Source of the DNA: Acidimicrobiaceae bacterium | GTDB lineage: Bacteria; Actinomycetota; Acidimicrobiia; Acidimicrobiales; Aldehydirespiratoraceae | Assembly (NCBI GenBank): GCA_028819005.1 | Contig: JAPPMP010000052.1 | Location: forward strand, 1-34,026 | Reading direction: 5' to 3' | DNA length: 34,026 bases | Shown: in pieces, positions 23,962 through 31,625 of the stretch | How positions within the stretch are numbered: position 1 is the first letter of the stretch | Layout: every line of letters starts with the position of its first letter | Translations under genes and position numbers: made by a program | Notes under the pieces: generated by a model | The model's database searches: none | What the model was told of the DNA's origin: nothing | The model's input: the letters and a program-made list of their open reading frames with translations, nothing else

Positions 23962-25616
23962 GATGACATTTCGGCCAACAGATTGGGACCGGGGACGGGG
24001 ATGCGCTGCATCTCTGACGGCTCGAACTTTGTGAGGCCGCCTGCGTAGGTACGGCCTTGAGCGGTTGAGACGCCTGCCCTCAATGATGCGGCCAACGAAT
24101 CCAGCACGGCCTCCGACATCGGCTCCCTGGGATAGATTCCATGAGCGACGTTGACGTTCCGAGCTCCTGCGGGGTTGCGAACGAAGGCGGGTGGTCGCCG
24201 AGCCATATAGGTGGCAAGGATCGGAGCGGGCGACCTCAGACGGACCGACCACCAAGGTTTGCGCTGCTGCGCGACATATGAGGAGCGAGCACCGTTCTTT
24301 TCGGCAAACCTCAGGAATTGCTCTGCCAGCACACGATCTTCTGGCTCCAATTCGTCCAAGTCGACTGGCAGGTCGATGACACTCCGTAGATCGTTGAAAT
24401 CCTTGAGCGCGCCGTCGGTGTCGAACAGTTCTCGTGCCTTGGTCACCGATGGGAACAAAGCGACCCTTGGAACTGCCGGATTATCTGCTTCGGTGATCCA
24501 AGTGGCATTGGAACCGGTGACCGCGCCTCGATGAACTCTGCAGATCTCTCCCAGCTCGACGTACCCCTGTGGAGGTGGTTGTGTGGGCACAAGCAGCGGA
24601 GTCCAGCGCTTCTCGGCTCGCAGAAGACGTTTGCTGATCCGGGTTCCCTTAGCCGGGTTGGCAAGGTCGGCGAGGTGCTCGACCTGCCTGACTCTGCGCA
24701 TGACGACCGTCTCGGTCTTCGACCCCACCTTGAAGCATGTGACCGTAGCAGTCGTGGCAGCCTGTTCGAATGGCATTGCTTCTGGATCAATCACATGAAT
24801 GGACTCCCCGCCGAGTCCGTCCGTGAGCATCGCCCGCAACAGACGGCCGTAGTTCACGTCCAACCACTCCGACGAAGTCACGAACGCCCCTACATCCCCA
24901 GGTTGGGCATGTTGAAAAGTGGCGAGAAAAAAGTGCATGTGCAGCCCGGACAGGCCGCTGACCGGCAAGCCATGACTCGCAGCGGTGGTTGTCAACCACT
25001 CCTTCCAAGAAGGATCTATGTCATGGTGACGCACGTACGGAGGGTTGCCGATGAATGCGGTCACGCCTTCGCATGAAGCGAGTTCGAGTTGCCGGTAGTC
25101 GCCGACGAGCACTTGGGATCGACAGTCAAGCCCAGCCGCGGTGAGGTTGGCACGCGTCAAAAGTGCGGCCAACGGGTCCAACTCGACGGCCACCAGCGAG
25201 GCTTCTGGAAGCGCCCGAGCAGCTTTGAGTGCAAATCTCCCTGATCCTGCGCCAGGATCTACCACTCGGGAAGGGTTCGCGCTCTCGGCAACCCATCTCA
25301 CCATCGCCTCCACAATGGTAGGCGGCGTGTAGACAGCTCCTAGTGTCCGTCGCTGTCCCGGTGACCGGAGTCGTTCGAACGCTTCGCCCAGAGGATCATT
25401 GCCGAGTCGTATCGCAGCGATCAACGCGGCTGCATCGGCACCAGAAACGGCCTCTGATTCTGTGACCAATTGAGCTTCAGTTTCTGTGACCTCTGCGATC
25501 GCGCCGCTGCTGGCGATGGCCCACGCTGCGCCGGCCAACTGCTGTTCAGACTCAAGGCGGGCACCGTCACCGGCATCGGTTTGGTCAATCAACAACATCT
25601 GTCTGAAGTCTGGCAC
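23958..25616 (-). CDS. Type II N6-adenine DNA methyltransferase (XamI-type R-M system)
   Basis: The 552-residue protein has TLGAVYTPPTIVEAMV (residues 91-106), SAM-binding motif I VVDPGAGSGRF at 118-128, the acidic motif II in LVAVELD, and catalytic motif IV GNPPY at 190-194. The C-terminal half is a recognition domain (VELGEICRVHRGAVTG...). This gamma-type layout fits M.TaqI/M.XamI enzymes. With the XamI-like nuclease gene overlapping downstream, the expected target is GTCGAC (inference). The gene appears intact. It stands between mftC and mftD on the same strand, with its own 225-bp upstream region. Confidence 0.88.
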   Translation of the reverse strand: MPDFRQMLLIDQTDAGDGARLESEQQLAGAAWAIASSGAIAEVTETEAQLVTESEAVSGADAAALIAAIRLGNDPLGEAFERLRSPGQRRTLGAVYTPPTIVEAMVRWVAESANPSRVVDPGAGSGRFALKAARALPEASLVAVELDPLAALLTRANLTAAGLDCRSQVLVGDYRQLELASCEGVTAFIGNPPYVRHHDIDPSWKEWLTTTAASHGLPVSGLSGLHMHFFLATFQHAQPGDVGAFVTSSEWLDVNYGRLLRAMLTDGLGGESIHVIDPEAMPFEQAATTATVTCFKVGSKTETVVMRRVRQVEHLADLANPAKGTRISKRLLRAEKRWTPLLVPTQPPPQGYVELGEICRVHRGAVTGSNATWITEADNPAVPRVALFPSVTKARELFDTDGALKDFNDLRSVIDLPVDLDELEPEDRVLAEQFLRFAEKNGARSSYVAQQRKPWWSVRLRSPAPILATYMARRPPAFVRNPAGARNVNVAHGIYPREPMSEAVLDSLAASLRAGVSTAQGRTYAGGLTKFEPSEMQRIPVPGPNLLAEMSS

Positions 25617-25753
25617 GGGCGTTCCCGATCTGAGTGGATGCGGATGTCAGCATCCCTTGATGATGTCGGAGGGCTGTGACAGAGGCCATCCGCTGGGGGC
25701 TCCGTTCCTTGGTTGATGAGCTGCCATCGATAACTACCGTACGTGTGCCCGAA

Positions 25754-25799
25754 TGTTTGTTATTCGCGGAATAGCACTCACGGAGTGTTTGTTATTCGC
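25754..25799. promoter_or_regulatory. Two 14-bp direct repeats upstream of the XamI-type methyltransferase
   Basis: TGTTTGTTATTCGC occurs exactly at 25754-25767 and 25786-25799, 32 bp apart (three helical turns). The repeats are AT-rich against the background and lie between the mftC stop and the methyltransferase start. They could be operator or promoter elements of the R-M unit. The rest of 25617-25841 shows no gene. Confidence 0.5.
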
Positions 25800-25841
25800 A
25801 GAAACGAACACGGAATGGCCAGCATGGAAGTTGTGTGTCTG

Positions 25842-27089
25842 TCAGCGCTTGTGCGGCAGGAACGTGACGGGGACGGGGCGGGAATGATCTAGGGCGGACG
25901 GCACCCGGGCGGCGGCTGCCGCGTTGACGAGCGGTTCGCCGTGGCCCAACACGCATTCGGGATCGGGCCCGTCGAGTGGGATGCCAGTGAAGAACTTGGC
26001 GGCCATGCAACCTCCCTGGCAGGCGTCGAAGTGGCCGCACGAGGCACAAGCGCCGGCCGATTGCGGTTCGCGGAGTTCGGCGAAGAGTTCGCTGTCTTGC
26101 CAGACCCGCTGAAAGCCGCCGGCATCTCGCACATTGCCCGCCCGGAACTCGTCGTGGAGAACGAAAGGACAGGCGTAGACGTCGCCGATCGGATCGATCA
26201 GGCACACCACCCGGCCCGCCCCGCAGAGGTTCAGACCCGGCAGCGGTTCACCGAGGGCAGAGAGATGGAAGAACGAGTCGCCGGTGAGCACCTCGGGTCG
26301 GTCCAACAGCCAGCGGTACAGATGGCGTTGCTGGGCGTCGGTCGGATGAAGTTCGTGCCAGCTGTCGGCGCCCCGCCCGGAAGGACGGAAGCGGGTGAGC
26401 CGCAACTCAGCATCGAATCTGCGGGCCATCGCTTCGAGCTCGTCGACTTGCCCGATGTTGTGACGGGTCATCACCACGGAGATCTTGAAGTCGCTGAAAC
26501 CTGCATCATGCAGGTATTTCATGGCCTGTTGAGCCACTTCGAACGAGCCTTCGCCGCGCACCGCGTCGTTGGTCGCCGCGTCTGCACCGTCGATGGAAAT
26601 CTGCACATCGACGTAATCGGAGGCAGCGAGTTCGCGGGCAACGGCAGCATCTATGCGGGAGCCGTTCGTGGAGAACTTCACGCCGACTCCATGATCGGTG
26701 GCGTAGTCGACGAGATGCCAGAAGTCACTGCGGATGGTCGGTTCGCCACCGCCGATGTTGACGTAGAAGACCTGCATCCGCTGAAGCTCGTCGATCACGG
26801 CCTCGGCTTCCTCGGTGGTCAGCTCGCGAGGGTCGCGCCTGCCCGACGAGCTGAGGCAGTGGATGCAAGCAAGGTTGCAGGCGTACGTCAGTTCCCAGGT
26901 CAGACAGATGGGGGCGTCGAGCCCCGCCTTCATCTGATCGGCGAGTCCGCTGCGCTTGGCCGGTGACAACACCAGGTTGTCCGGAGCGATCGTGTCCGGA
27001 GCGATCGTGTCTGGAGCGATCGTGTCTGGAGCGGGAGCGTTGGCGAACACGGGCGGCGAAGTAGCGGCGGAGGTGGCCACGGCGGTCAT
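25842..27089 (-). CDS. mftC: Mycofactocin radical SAM maturase MftC
   Basis: The protein is 415 residues. The radical-SAM cluster motif is C71-x3-C75-x2-C78 (YACNLACIHC) and the SAM-binding GGGEP is at 113-117. The C-terminal SPASM domain has the cysteine series NLCGAGRVVCLI, YACPF, ACASCGHFDACQGGC and DPEC for auxiliary Fe-S clusters. MftC decarboxylates the C-terminal Tyr of MftA and then forms the Val-Tyr crosslink. Start ATG at 27089 overlaps the mftB stop by 4 bp. The N-terminus is odd: residues 20-37 consist of tandem APDTI units produced by a 15-nt DNA repeat. The conserved part begins only near residue 45. Confidence 0.95.
   Translation of the reverse strand: MTAVATSAATSPPVFANAPAPDTIAPDTIAPDTIAPDNLVLSPAKRSGLADQMKAGLDAPICLTWELTYACNLACIHCLSSSGRRDPRELTTEEAEAVIDELQRMQVFYVNIGGGEPTIRSDFWHLVDYATDHGVGVKFSTNGSRIDAAVARELAASDYVDVQISIDGADAATNDAVRGEGSFEVAQQAMKYLHDAGFSDFKISVVMTRHNIGQVDELEAMARRFDAELRLTRFRPSGRGADSWHELHPTDAQQRHLYRWLLDRPEVLTGDSFFHLSALGEPLPGLNLCGAGRVVCLIDPIGDVYACPFVLHDEFRAGNVRDAGGFQRVWQDSELFAELREPQSAGACASCGHFDACQGGCMAAKFFTGIPLDGPDPECVLGHGEPLVNAAAAARVPSALDHSRPVPVTFLPHKR
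26977..27036. repeat. Four 15-nt tandem repeats within the 5' end of mftC
   Basis: Units begin at 26977, 26992, 27007 and 27022 with consensus GTGTC(C/T)GGAGCGATC. On the coding strand each encodes five residues of the series APDTI, so copy number changes would keep the frame. Confidence 0.9.
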
Positions 27090-27367
27090 ATTGCGACCAG
27101 AAAATCCGAGGCCGCCAGCGACGCCAGCGCCTTCTCGAACGACGGCCAGCGTCGATCTTCGAGACCCGCCGACACAAAGGCCTCGCGCACGCTCTGATGC
27201 TCGCCGAGGCTCGACACGAGCGTCACAAGCTCGGGCGCCCTGAGAAAGTTCAGGCGGCGGTTGTCGTAGTGGTAGGCGAGCGCGCCGAACGGTTCCGGCC
27301 GCAGAGCCACGCGTTCATGCAGGCGATAGCGGCCGTTCGGGTTGAACTCAGCGGCGTCGCGCTCCAC
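27086..27367 (-). CDS. mftB: Mycofactocin biosynthesis chaperone MftB
   Basis: The 93-residue PqqD-like peptide chaperone presents MftA to MftC. The family pattern YRLHERVALRPEPFGALAYHY, then RRLNFLRAPELVTLV, is intact. The start is GTG at 27367, three bases after the mftA stop. The stop overlaps mftC (ATGA). The spacing shows a tight mftABC operon. Confidence 0.93.
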   Translation of the reverse strand: MERDAAEFNPNGRYRLHERVALRPEPFGALAYHYDNRRLNFLRAPELVTLVSSLGEHQSVREAFVSAGLEDRRWPSFEKALASLAASDFLVAI

Positions 27368-27370
27368 GGG

Positions 27371-27496
27371 CTAGTAGACCCCGCACATGCCGTCGATCGA
27401 GATCTCCTCCACCAGCAGTTCCTCTTCAACGAGTTCGCTGTGGACGTCGGACTCAGTCTCGGTTCCGGTCGGTGCGGTTGTGTTGGTGGGCTCCAC
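27371..27496 (-). CDS. mftA: Mycofactocin precursor peptide MftA (41 residues)
   Basis: The GTG at 27494-27496 opens a 41-codon frame ending with TAG at 27371-27373. The peptide starts MEPTNTTAPTG, has an acidic core (ELVEEELLVEEISIDG) and finishes with the hallmark MCGVY. The last Val-Tyr pair is the part converted into mycofactocin. AAAGGAG ends 6 nt before the GTG and is a strong ribosome binding site. The gene heads mftABC. It is too short for most gene finders. Confidence 0.96.
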   Translation of the reverse strand: MEPTNTTAPTGTETESDVHSELVEEELLVEEISIDGMCGVY

Positions 27497-27659
27497 GGAT
27501 TACTCCTTTGTCGCTCGGGCGGGCTGGTCTTGAGTGCCCCGTTCTCAACGACGCAATCACACGTGTCAGCCTAGGGGACAGCGCCTGGATGGTTCCATAC
27601 GCCGACCGTGACCTACCTTTGGGGGCGGTTGAGGAATGGTCGACGAGCAGGGAGGCACT
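27497..27659. promoter_or_regulatory. Divergent intergenic region between mftA and the LLM oxidoreductase
   Basis: This 163-bp gap must carry promoters for both directions. It contains a short palindrome ACACGTGT at 27559-27566 that could be a regulator site. No mftR regulator gene is present in the window. I cannot assign -35 or -10 elements with confidence. Confidence 0.4.
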
Positions 27660-28706
27660 GTGAAACTCGACATCATGTCGGCAGCACTTGAGTTGCGAGC
27701 CATGCAACAACACGCCCGAGCCGTTGAGAAGGCCGGCTTCGACACGATGTGGTTGACCGAGTCGGGCCGGACCGCGTATCTCTCGGCAGCGGCCGCGGGA
27801 CTGGCCACCGAAGAGCTGCGGCTCGGAACGGCCGTGGCTGTGGCCTTCCCGCGCAGTCCCATGGTCACAGCCTCGGTTGCCTGGGAGCTGGCCGAAGCGA
27901 CCGAGGGTCGGTTCACGCTCGGTTTGGGCACGCAGGTCAAAGCCCATATCGAACGGCGTTATTCGAGCAGCTACGCGCCTCCGGGTCCCCGGATGAAAGA
28001 GTATGTCCAGGCGCTGCAGGCGATCTTTCGGGCCTTCCGGGGTGAGGAGAAACTGTCGTTCGACGGCGACTACTACTCGTTTTCTCTGTTGCCGCCGCAG
28101 TGGTCGCCCGGACCGATCGCGGTTGCGGATCCACCGATCTACGTGTCTGCGGTATTGGGTTGGATGTCGCGGATGGCGGGGGAGGTGTGTGACGGGATCC
28201 ATATTCATCCGTTCAACTCGGCCGCCTATGTGCGCGATGTGCAACGGCCCCGGGTGCAGGAGGGCGTCGACCGCGCCGGGCGCGAGCTAGCCGATGTGAC
28301 CTTTGAGATTCCGGTGATGACTCCGGTGGGCGACACCGAAGAGGAGCTGGCGGGGTCTCGTGAACACGCCCGACAGATGATTGCCTTCTATGGCTCGACC
28401 AGGACTTATTCACCTGTCTTTGAGACTCACGGGTTCTTCGGTCTCTCTGATGAGCTCCATCAGTTGCAGCGCAGGGGCGATATCGCGGCGATGGTTGCGC
28501 TGATCAGCGATGACGTTCTCGACCACTACACCGTGTCGGGCACCTGGTCGAACCTCGGTGCGAACCTGGTCGAGCGCTACCGCGACGTTGCGCCGAACAT
28601 CTCGTTGATGACCTACACCGCGTCGAGCCAGCTCCGCCGCCACCCCGACATCCTCGACCGCTGGTCAGACGTAGCCCGTGACGTGTCGGCGGCTTCAACG
28701 TTCTGA
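27660..28706 (+). CDS. LLM-class (probably F420-dependent) oxidoreductase
   Basis: The 348-residue protein has the bacterial luciferase-like TIM-barrel pattern: GFDTMWLTESGRTAYL, then LRLGTAVAVAFPRSPMVTA, then RFTLGLGTQVKAHIERRYSS near residue 90-110, then PPIYVSAVLGWMSRMAGEVCDG. The layout resembles the TIGR03617-type F420-dependent subfamily. Its substrate is unknown. The GTG at 27660 is preceded by GGGAGG at a good distance; an ATG at 27636 would add eight residues. It is divergent from mftA. The 3' end abuts the broken methyltransferase gene with no gap. Confidence 0.85.
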   Translation: MKLDIMSAALELRAMQQHARAVEKAGFDTMWLTESGRTAYLSAAAAGLATEELRLGTAVAVAFPRSPMVTASVAWELAEATEGRFTLGLGTQVKAHIERRYSSSYAPPGPRMKEYVQALQAIFRAFRGEEKLSFDGDYYSFSLLPPQWSPGPIAVADPPIYVSAVLGWMSRMAGEVCDGIHIHPFNSAAYVRDVQRPRVQEGVDRAGRELADVTFEIPVMTPVGDTEEELAGSREHARQMIAFYGSTRTYSPVFETHGFFGLSDELHQLQRRGDIAAMVALISDDVLDHYTVSGTWSNLGANLVERYRDVAPNISLMTYTASSQLRRHPDILDRWSDVARDVSAASTF

Positions 28707-30454
28707 GGAACCTCACCGTGTGCGACCCGACGGTCGGCTCGGGCGCTTTCCTGTTCGCGGCTCTCGAGGTGCTTGATCCGCTCTATGAGGGGGTGTTGGA
28801 CAGGGCTGCTGAGATTCACGACCGGGGAGGACACGAGGCGGCGTGCCTGCAAGAAGGTCGGACGCACCACAGTGATCGTTACTGGATGTTAAAGACGATC
28901 TGCCTCCACAATCTGTTCGGCGTCGACCTGATGGCAGAGGCCCCTGAGATCGCCAAACTCCGCCTGTTCTTGAAGCTCGCCGCCCAGATCGACGACGTAA
29001 ACCATCTCGAACCGCTCCCCGACCTGGACTTCAACATCAAGTCCGGCAACCTGCTGATCGGCATCGCCGACAAGGAAGACGCAGAGAACCGCTTGGGCGC
29101 CGGGCAGCTGGACCTCGGCGGTGAGATCGAAGAGATCGTCGCCATCGCAGACCGGTTGGCTGACGCCTGCACTCAATTCGCTCAGCTACAGGCAAGTGAT
29201 GTTGAAAGCGACCACTTGTCGGAGAAGCAAGCCCTAGCCGCTCGCCAGTTCTCAGCGAGACGATTGGCCGACGAACTCTTGCATCGCAAGCGGGAAGAAA
29301 CGGAGACCTTCGACGACTGGTGCGAGTCACACAGGCCGTTCCACTGGTTCGTCGAGTTCCCCCACGTTTGGAGCAACGGCGGCTTCGACGTGGTGATCGG
29401 AAACCCGCCATACATCCAGAAGAAGAACGTCACCGGCTATCGATGGATCGGCTACGAGACCCAGAACTGCCCCGATCTGTACGCCGTCTGCATGGAACGC
29501 GCCTCGACTCTGCTCAACGACCAAGGCCGCTTCGCCATGATCGTAATGCACTCCCTTTGTTTCAGTAGGAACTTTGGCGCGCTCCGTGAACATCTGTCGG
29601 AGAGGCTCCAAGCAATCTGGGTTTCGTCATACTCTCGGATTCCTGATGGTCTGTTTAGCGGATCAGCTCGAGTTAGAAACGCTATTCTCCTCGGAGCTAG
29701 GAATGCAGGTTGCAGATTCTTTACATCGTCGTGTCGCCGCTGGTTAACAGAATTTCGGCCCACGCTGTTCAGTAGTGTTGAGTACGTCGCGCCTCCCGAT
29801 TCTCTTCAGATTCTAAACGGGAAAGGAATGTGGCCGTTTGTTGATTCCGAAGCAGTTTCGGCGGCATTTGCCAAGCTAGTGACGGTTAATCAGCCGCTCT
29901 CAAATGTCCTCGTTCAAGGCGCAGAACACCAACTGGCATACAAGCGGGTGGCTCAATACATGCTCGGTGTTTCCCAAGAACCCCCTCCGGCGAGGGGAAA
30001 CGCGACAACCCAACGATATGGATACCTTAGTTTTTCCGACGCGCTGCATCGTGATCTAGCGCTTGTCATGCTGGCAGGCCGCTGGGGGTACCTGTGGTGG
30101 ATGGTTTTTTCGGACGAGTTCGATGTCATCCAGTCCACGCTCAGCGCGTTTCCTGCTGACATGGAACGTCTTTGCGCGTTGCTGGATTCATCTGGCGCTT
30201 CTGATCCTGAACCGCTTGACATCGAACTCGTCCGAAGCCTAGTGATCATGTCAAACACGCTGAAGAATGAGATGCCAAAGCACCTGGCCTGGAAGCTGAA
30301 TGCTGGAGTGCAGGTTGGCCGGTACAACATGCTTGGGTGCCGTCATATCACCGATGAAGCTGATCTTCTCCTAGCCCAGATATGGGGAATTGAAGAGGCT
30401 TACGAAATCGCTGGGAACCTGCGCGACCGTATGGTCTTCGGCAACAAGGAGTAA
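28702..30454 (+). pseudogene. Adenine DNA methyltransferase (type IIG-like), N-terminal half missing
   Basis: Homology begins abruptly with LRNLTVCDPTVGSGAFLFAALE near 28702, so the SAM motif I is almost the first residues. The rest is in order: LFGVDLMAEAPEIAKLRLFLKL, then PDLDFNIKSGNLLIG, catalytic GNPPYIQKKN (NPPY near residue 230 of the frame from GTG 28718), then the recognition domain and a complete C-terminus (AYEIAGNLRDRMVFGNKE). The several hundred N-terminal residues present in relatives are absent, replaced by the end of the LLM gene. The only start is GTG at 28718, without a clear ribosome site. The catalytic motifs are intact, but activity without the N-terminal half is doubtful. 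It differs in family from the remnant at 15238. Downstream are a toxin-antitoxin pair and a PLD-SNF2 helicase. Confidence 0.8.
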
Positions 30455-30476
30455 CTCGTGCTACCAACTAGACACA

Positions 30477-30908
30477 TCACCGCTGGAGTTGCAGGCCTCC
30501 CCTTGAGTACTGCAACCAGACACGCGGACCGTACGGTAGATCGCCGAGTCGGTCCTGCCAATGAACCGCCCTTCGCGAGACGGTGTCGATTTGATTGTGA
30601 AGACCGCGTAACTCGCTCACAAACACAATGACTTCAAGCCCTGATTCGGTGAGACTCGCCGTGCGATCCGTGCGTCCGCGGAAGTCATCGTCACACGTCA
30701 CCAACACTCGCTCATTGCCTACGCACCAACGGGCGACCTCGTTGTCCGGCGCATTAGACCGACCCCGCGACACGCCGGTCAGAGATTCGACGCGGGAAAC
30801 ATGGACAACGTCGGCAACGAGCGGACCAATGGCCTCGGCCACCCGGTACGACAGGTTCGCGTCAAGACAGAACCATACGCCGCCGCGTCTAGGCGGCGAA
30901 CTCGGCAA
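30477..30908 (-). CDS. PIN-like toxin, VapC45/DUF5615 type
   Basis: The 143-residue protein starts with VWFCLDANLSYRVAEAIG, where Asp is the first metal ligand. VARWCVGNERVLVTCDDDFRGR carries the later acidic cluster typical of PIN-like toxins that pair with DUF433 proteins. The start appears to be TTG at 30908, 20 bp inside the end of the antitoxin gene; no better start is in frame. It lies opposite to the methyltransferase and helicase genes on either side. Confidence 0.8.
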   Translation of the reverse strand: MPSSPPRRGGVWFCLDANLSYRVAEAIGPLVADVVHVSRVESLTGVSRGRSNAPDNEVARWCVGNERVLVTCDDDFRGRTDRTASLTESGLEVIVFVSELRGLHNQIDTVSRRAVHWQDRLGDLPYGPRVWLQYSRGGLQLQR

Positions 30909-31560
30909 CGCCTCGTACCTGAGCGGTGCTCAGTTCGTACCAGTCGGCGACCTCCCGTTCGCAGGCCTCGGCGAGGTTGTCCACGATCGTTCTGACCGGG
31001 ATGCGGGTACCGCGTACGACCGGCGCGCCGAAACACACCGACGGGTCGATGTCGACCCACGGCGAGATATCCCATGCGCTAGCCATGTTGTTCACGAAGC
31101 GGATCTCGTCGGCGAAGACGCGGACCGCGTCACGAAACGCGAGTTGTCCGGGGTTGCGACCCACGAGCTCCTCGGTTCGACCGACCACATCCGCCCAAAC
31201 AACCGCGCCGTCAGTGAAGAAGGAACGGTGCGCCAAGGGTCTCGCCACCTCGGGAGCCGCATTGTGCAGCGCCTCAAGTACCTTGCGGACCTTCTGCAAA
31301 GATGTTCCTTGCAAGCGGAAACGCCGCATTGTTTCCAGACTCACAAGGTCAAGGAAACTGATCGTCTCAATGTTGGGAGGCGAACCCGTGGGTGCAACGA
31401 TGACCGCGAGCCAACGCCGCAGTTGTGCCGGCGCGGCAAGACCCCCTCGTCCCACTATCGCAGCTGCTTGCGGGAACGAATAAATCCCATGACAGATACT
31501 CGAGTGTTCGCTGGGGTAGGCGGCTCTCCTCGTTTGCGCCGTGTAGCTCACAAACTTCAT
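30889..31560 (-). CDS. DUF433-domain antitoxin, VapB45-like
   Basis: The 223-residue protein has an N-terminal MerR/helix-turn-helix-like half (HGIYSFPQAAAIVGRGGLA...ISFLDLVSLETMRRFRLQG) and a C-terminal DUF433 domain (DPSVCFGAPVVRGTRIPVRTIVDNLAEACEREVADWYEL). This two-part design matches antitoxins of the VapBC45 kind. The ATG at 31560 (MKFVSYTAQ) is preceded by AAGG; a longer GTG start at 31605 is less likely. The start lies 66 bp from the divergent helicase gene, so the two may share a control region. Confidence 0.82.
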   Translation of the reverse strand: MKFVSYTAQTRRAAYPSEHSSICHGIYSFPQAAAIVGRGGLAAPAQLRRWLAVIVAPTGSPPNIETISFLDLVSLETMRRFRLQGTSLQKVRKVLEALHNAAPEVARPLAHRSFFTDGAVVWADVVGRTEELVGRNPGQLAFRDAVRVFADEIRFVNNMASAWDISPWVDIDPSVCFGAPVVRGTRIPVRTIVDNLAEACEREVADWYELSTAQVRGVAEFAA

Positions 31561-31625
31561 GCTAACCTTGGCGGTACGACAGGCGACGGTCTCTCTGATG
31601 GGCACGCCGCTGGTGGTGAACCGGC

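Noticed and set aside
25941..26966. A 341-codon plus-strand frame opposite mftC.
   Set aside because: Mirror frame of a strongly supported radical SAM gene.
15620..28702. The idea that one inversion between 15620 and 28702 would rejoin the N-terminal half at 15.6-16.8 kb with the headless methyltransferase at 28.7 kb into one intact gene.
   Set aside because: The geometry fits, but the left remnant has a PglX/Eco57I-like N-terminus and its own C-terminus, while the right fragment has a different motif I setting and C-terminal domain. They look like two families, so rejoining them would not restore a natural protein.
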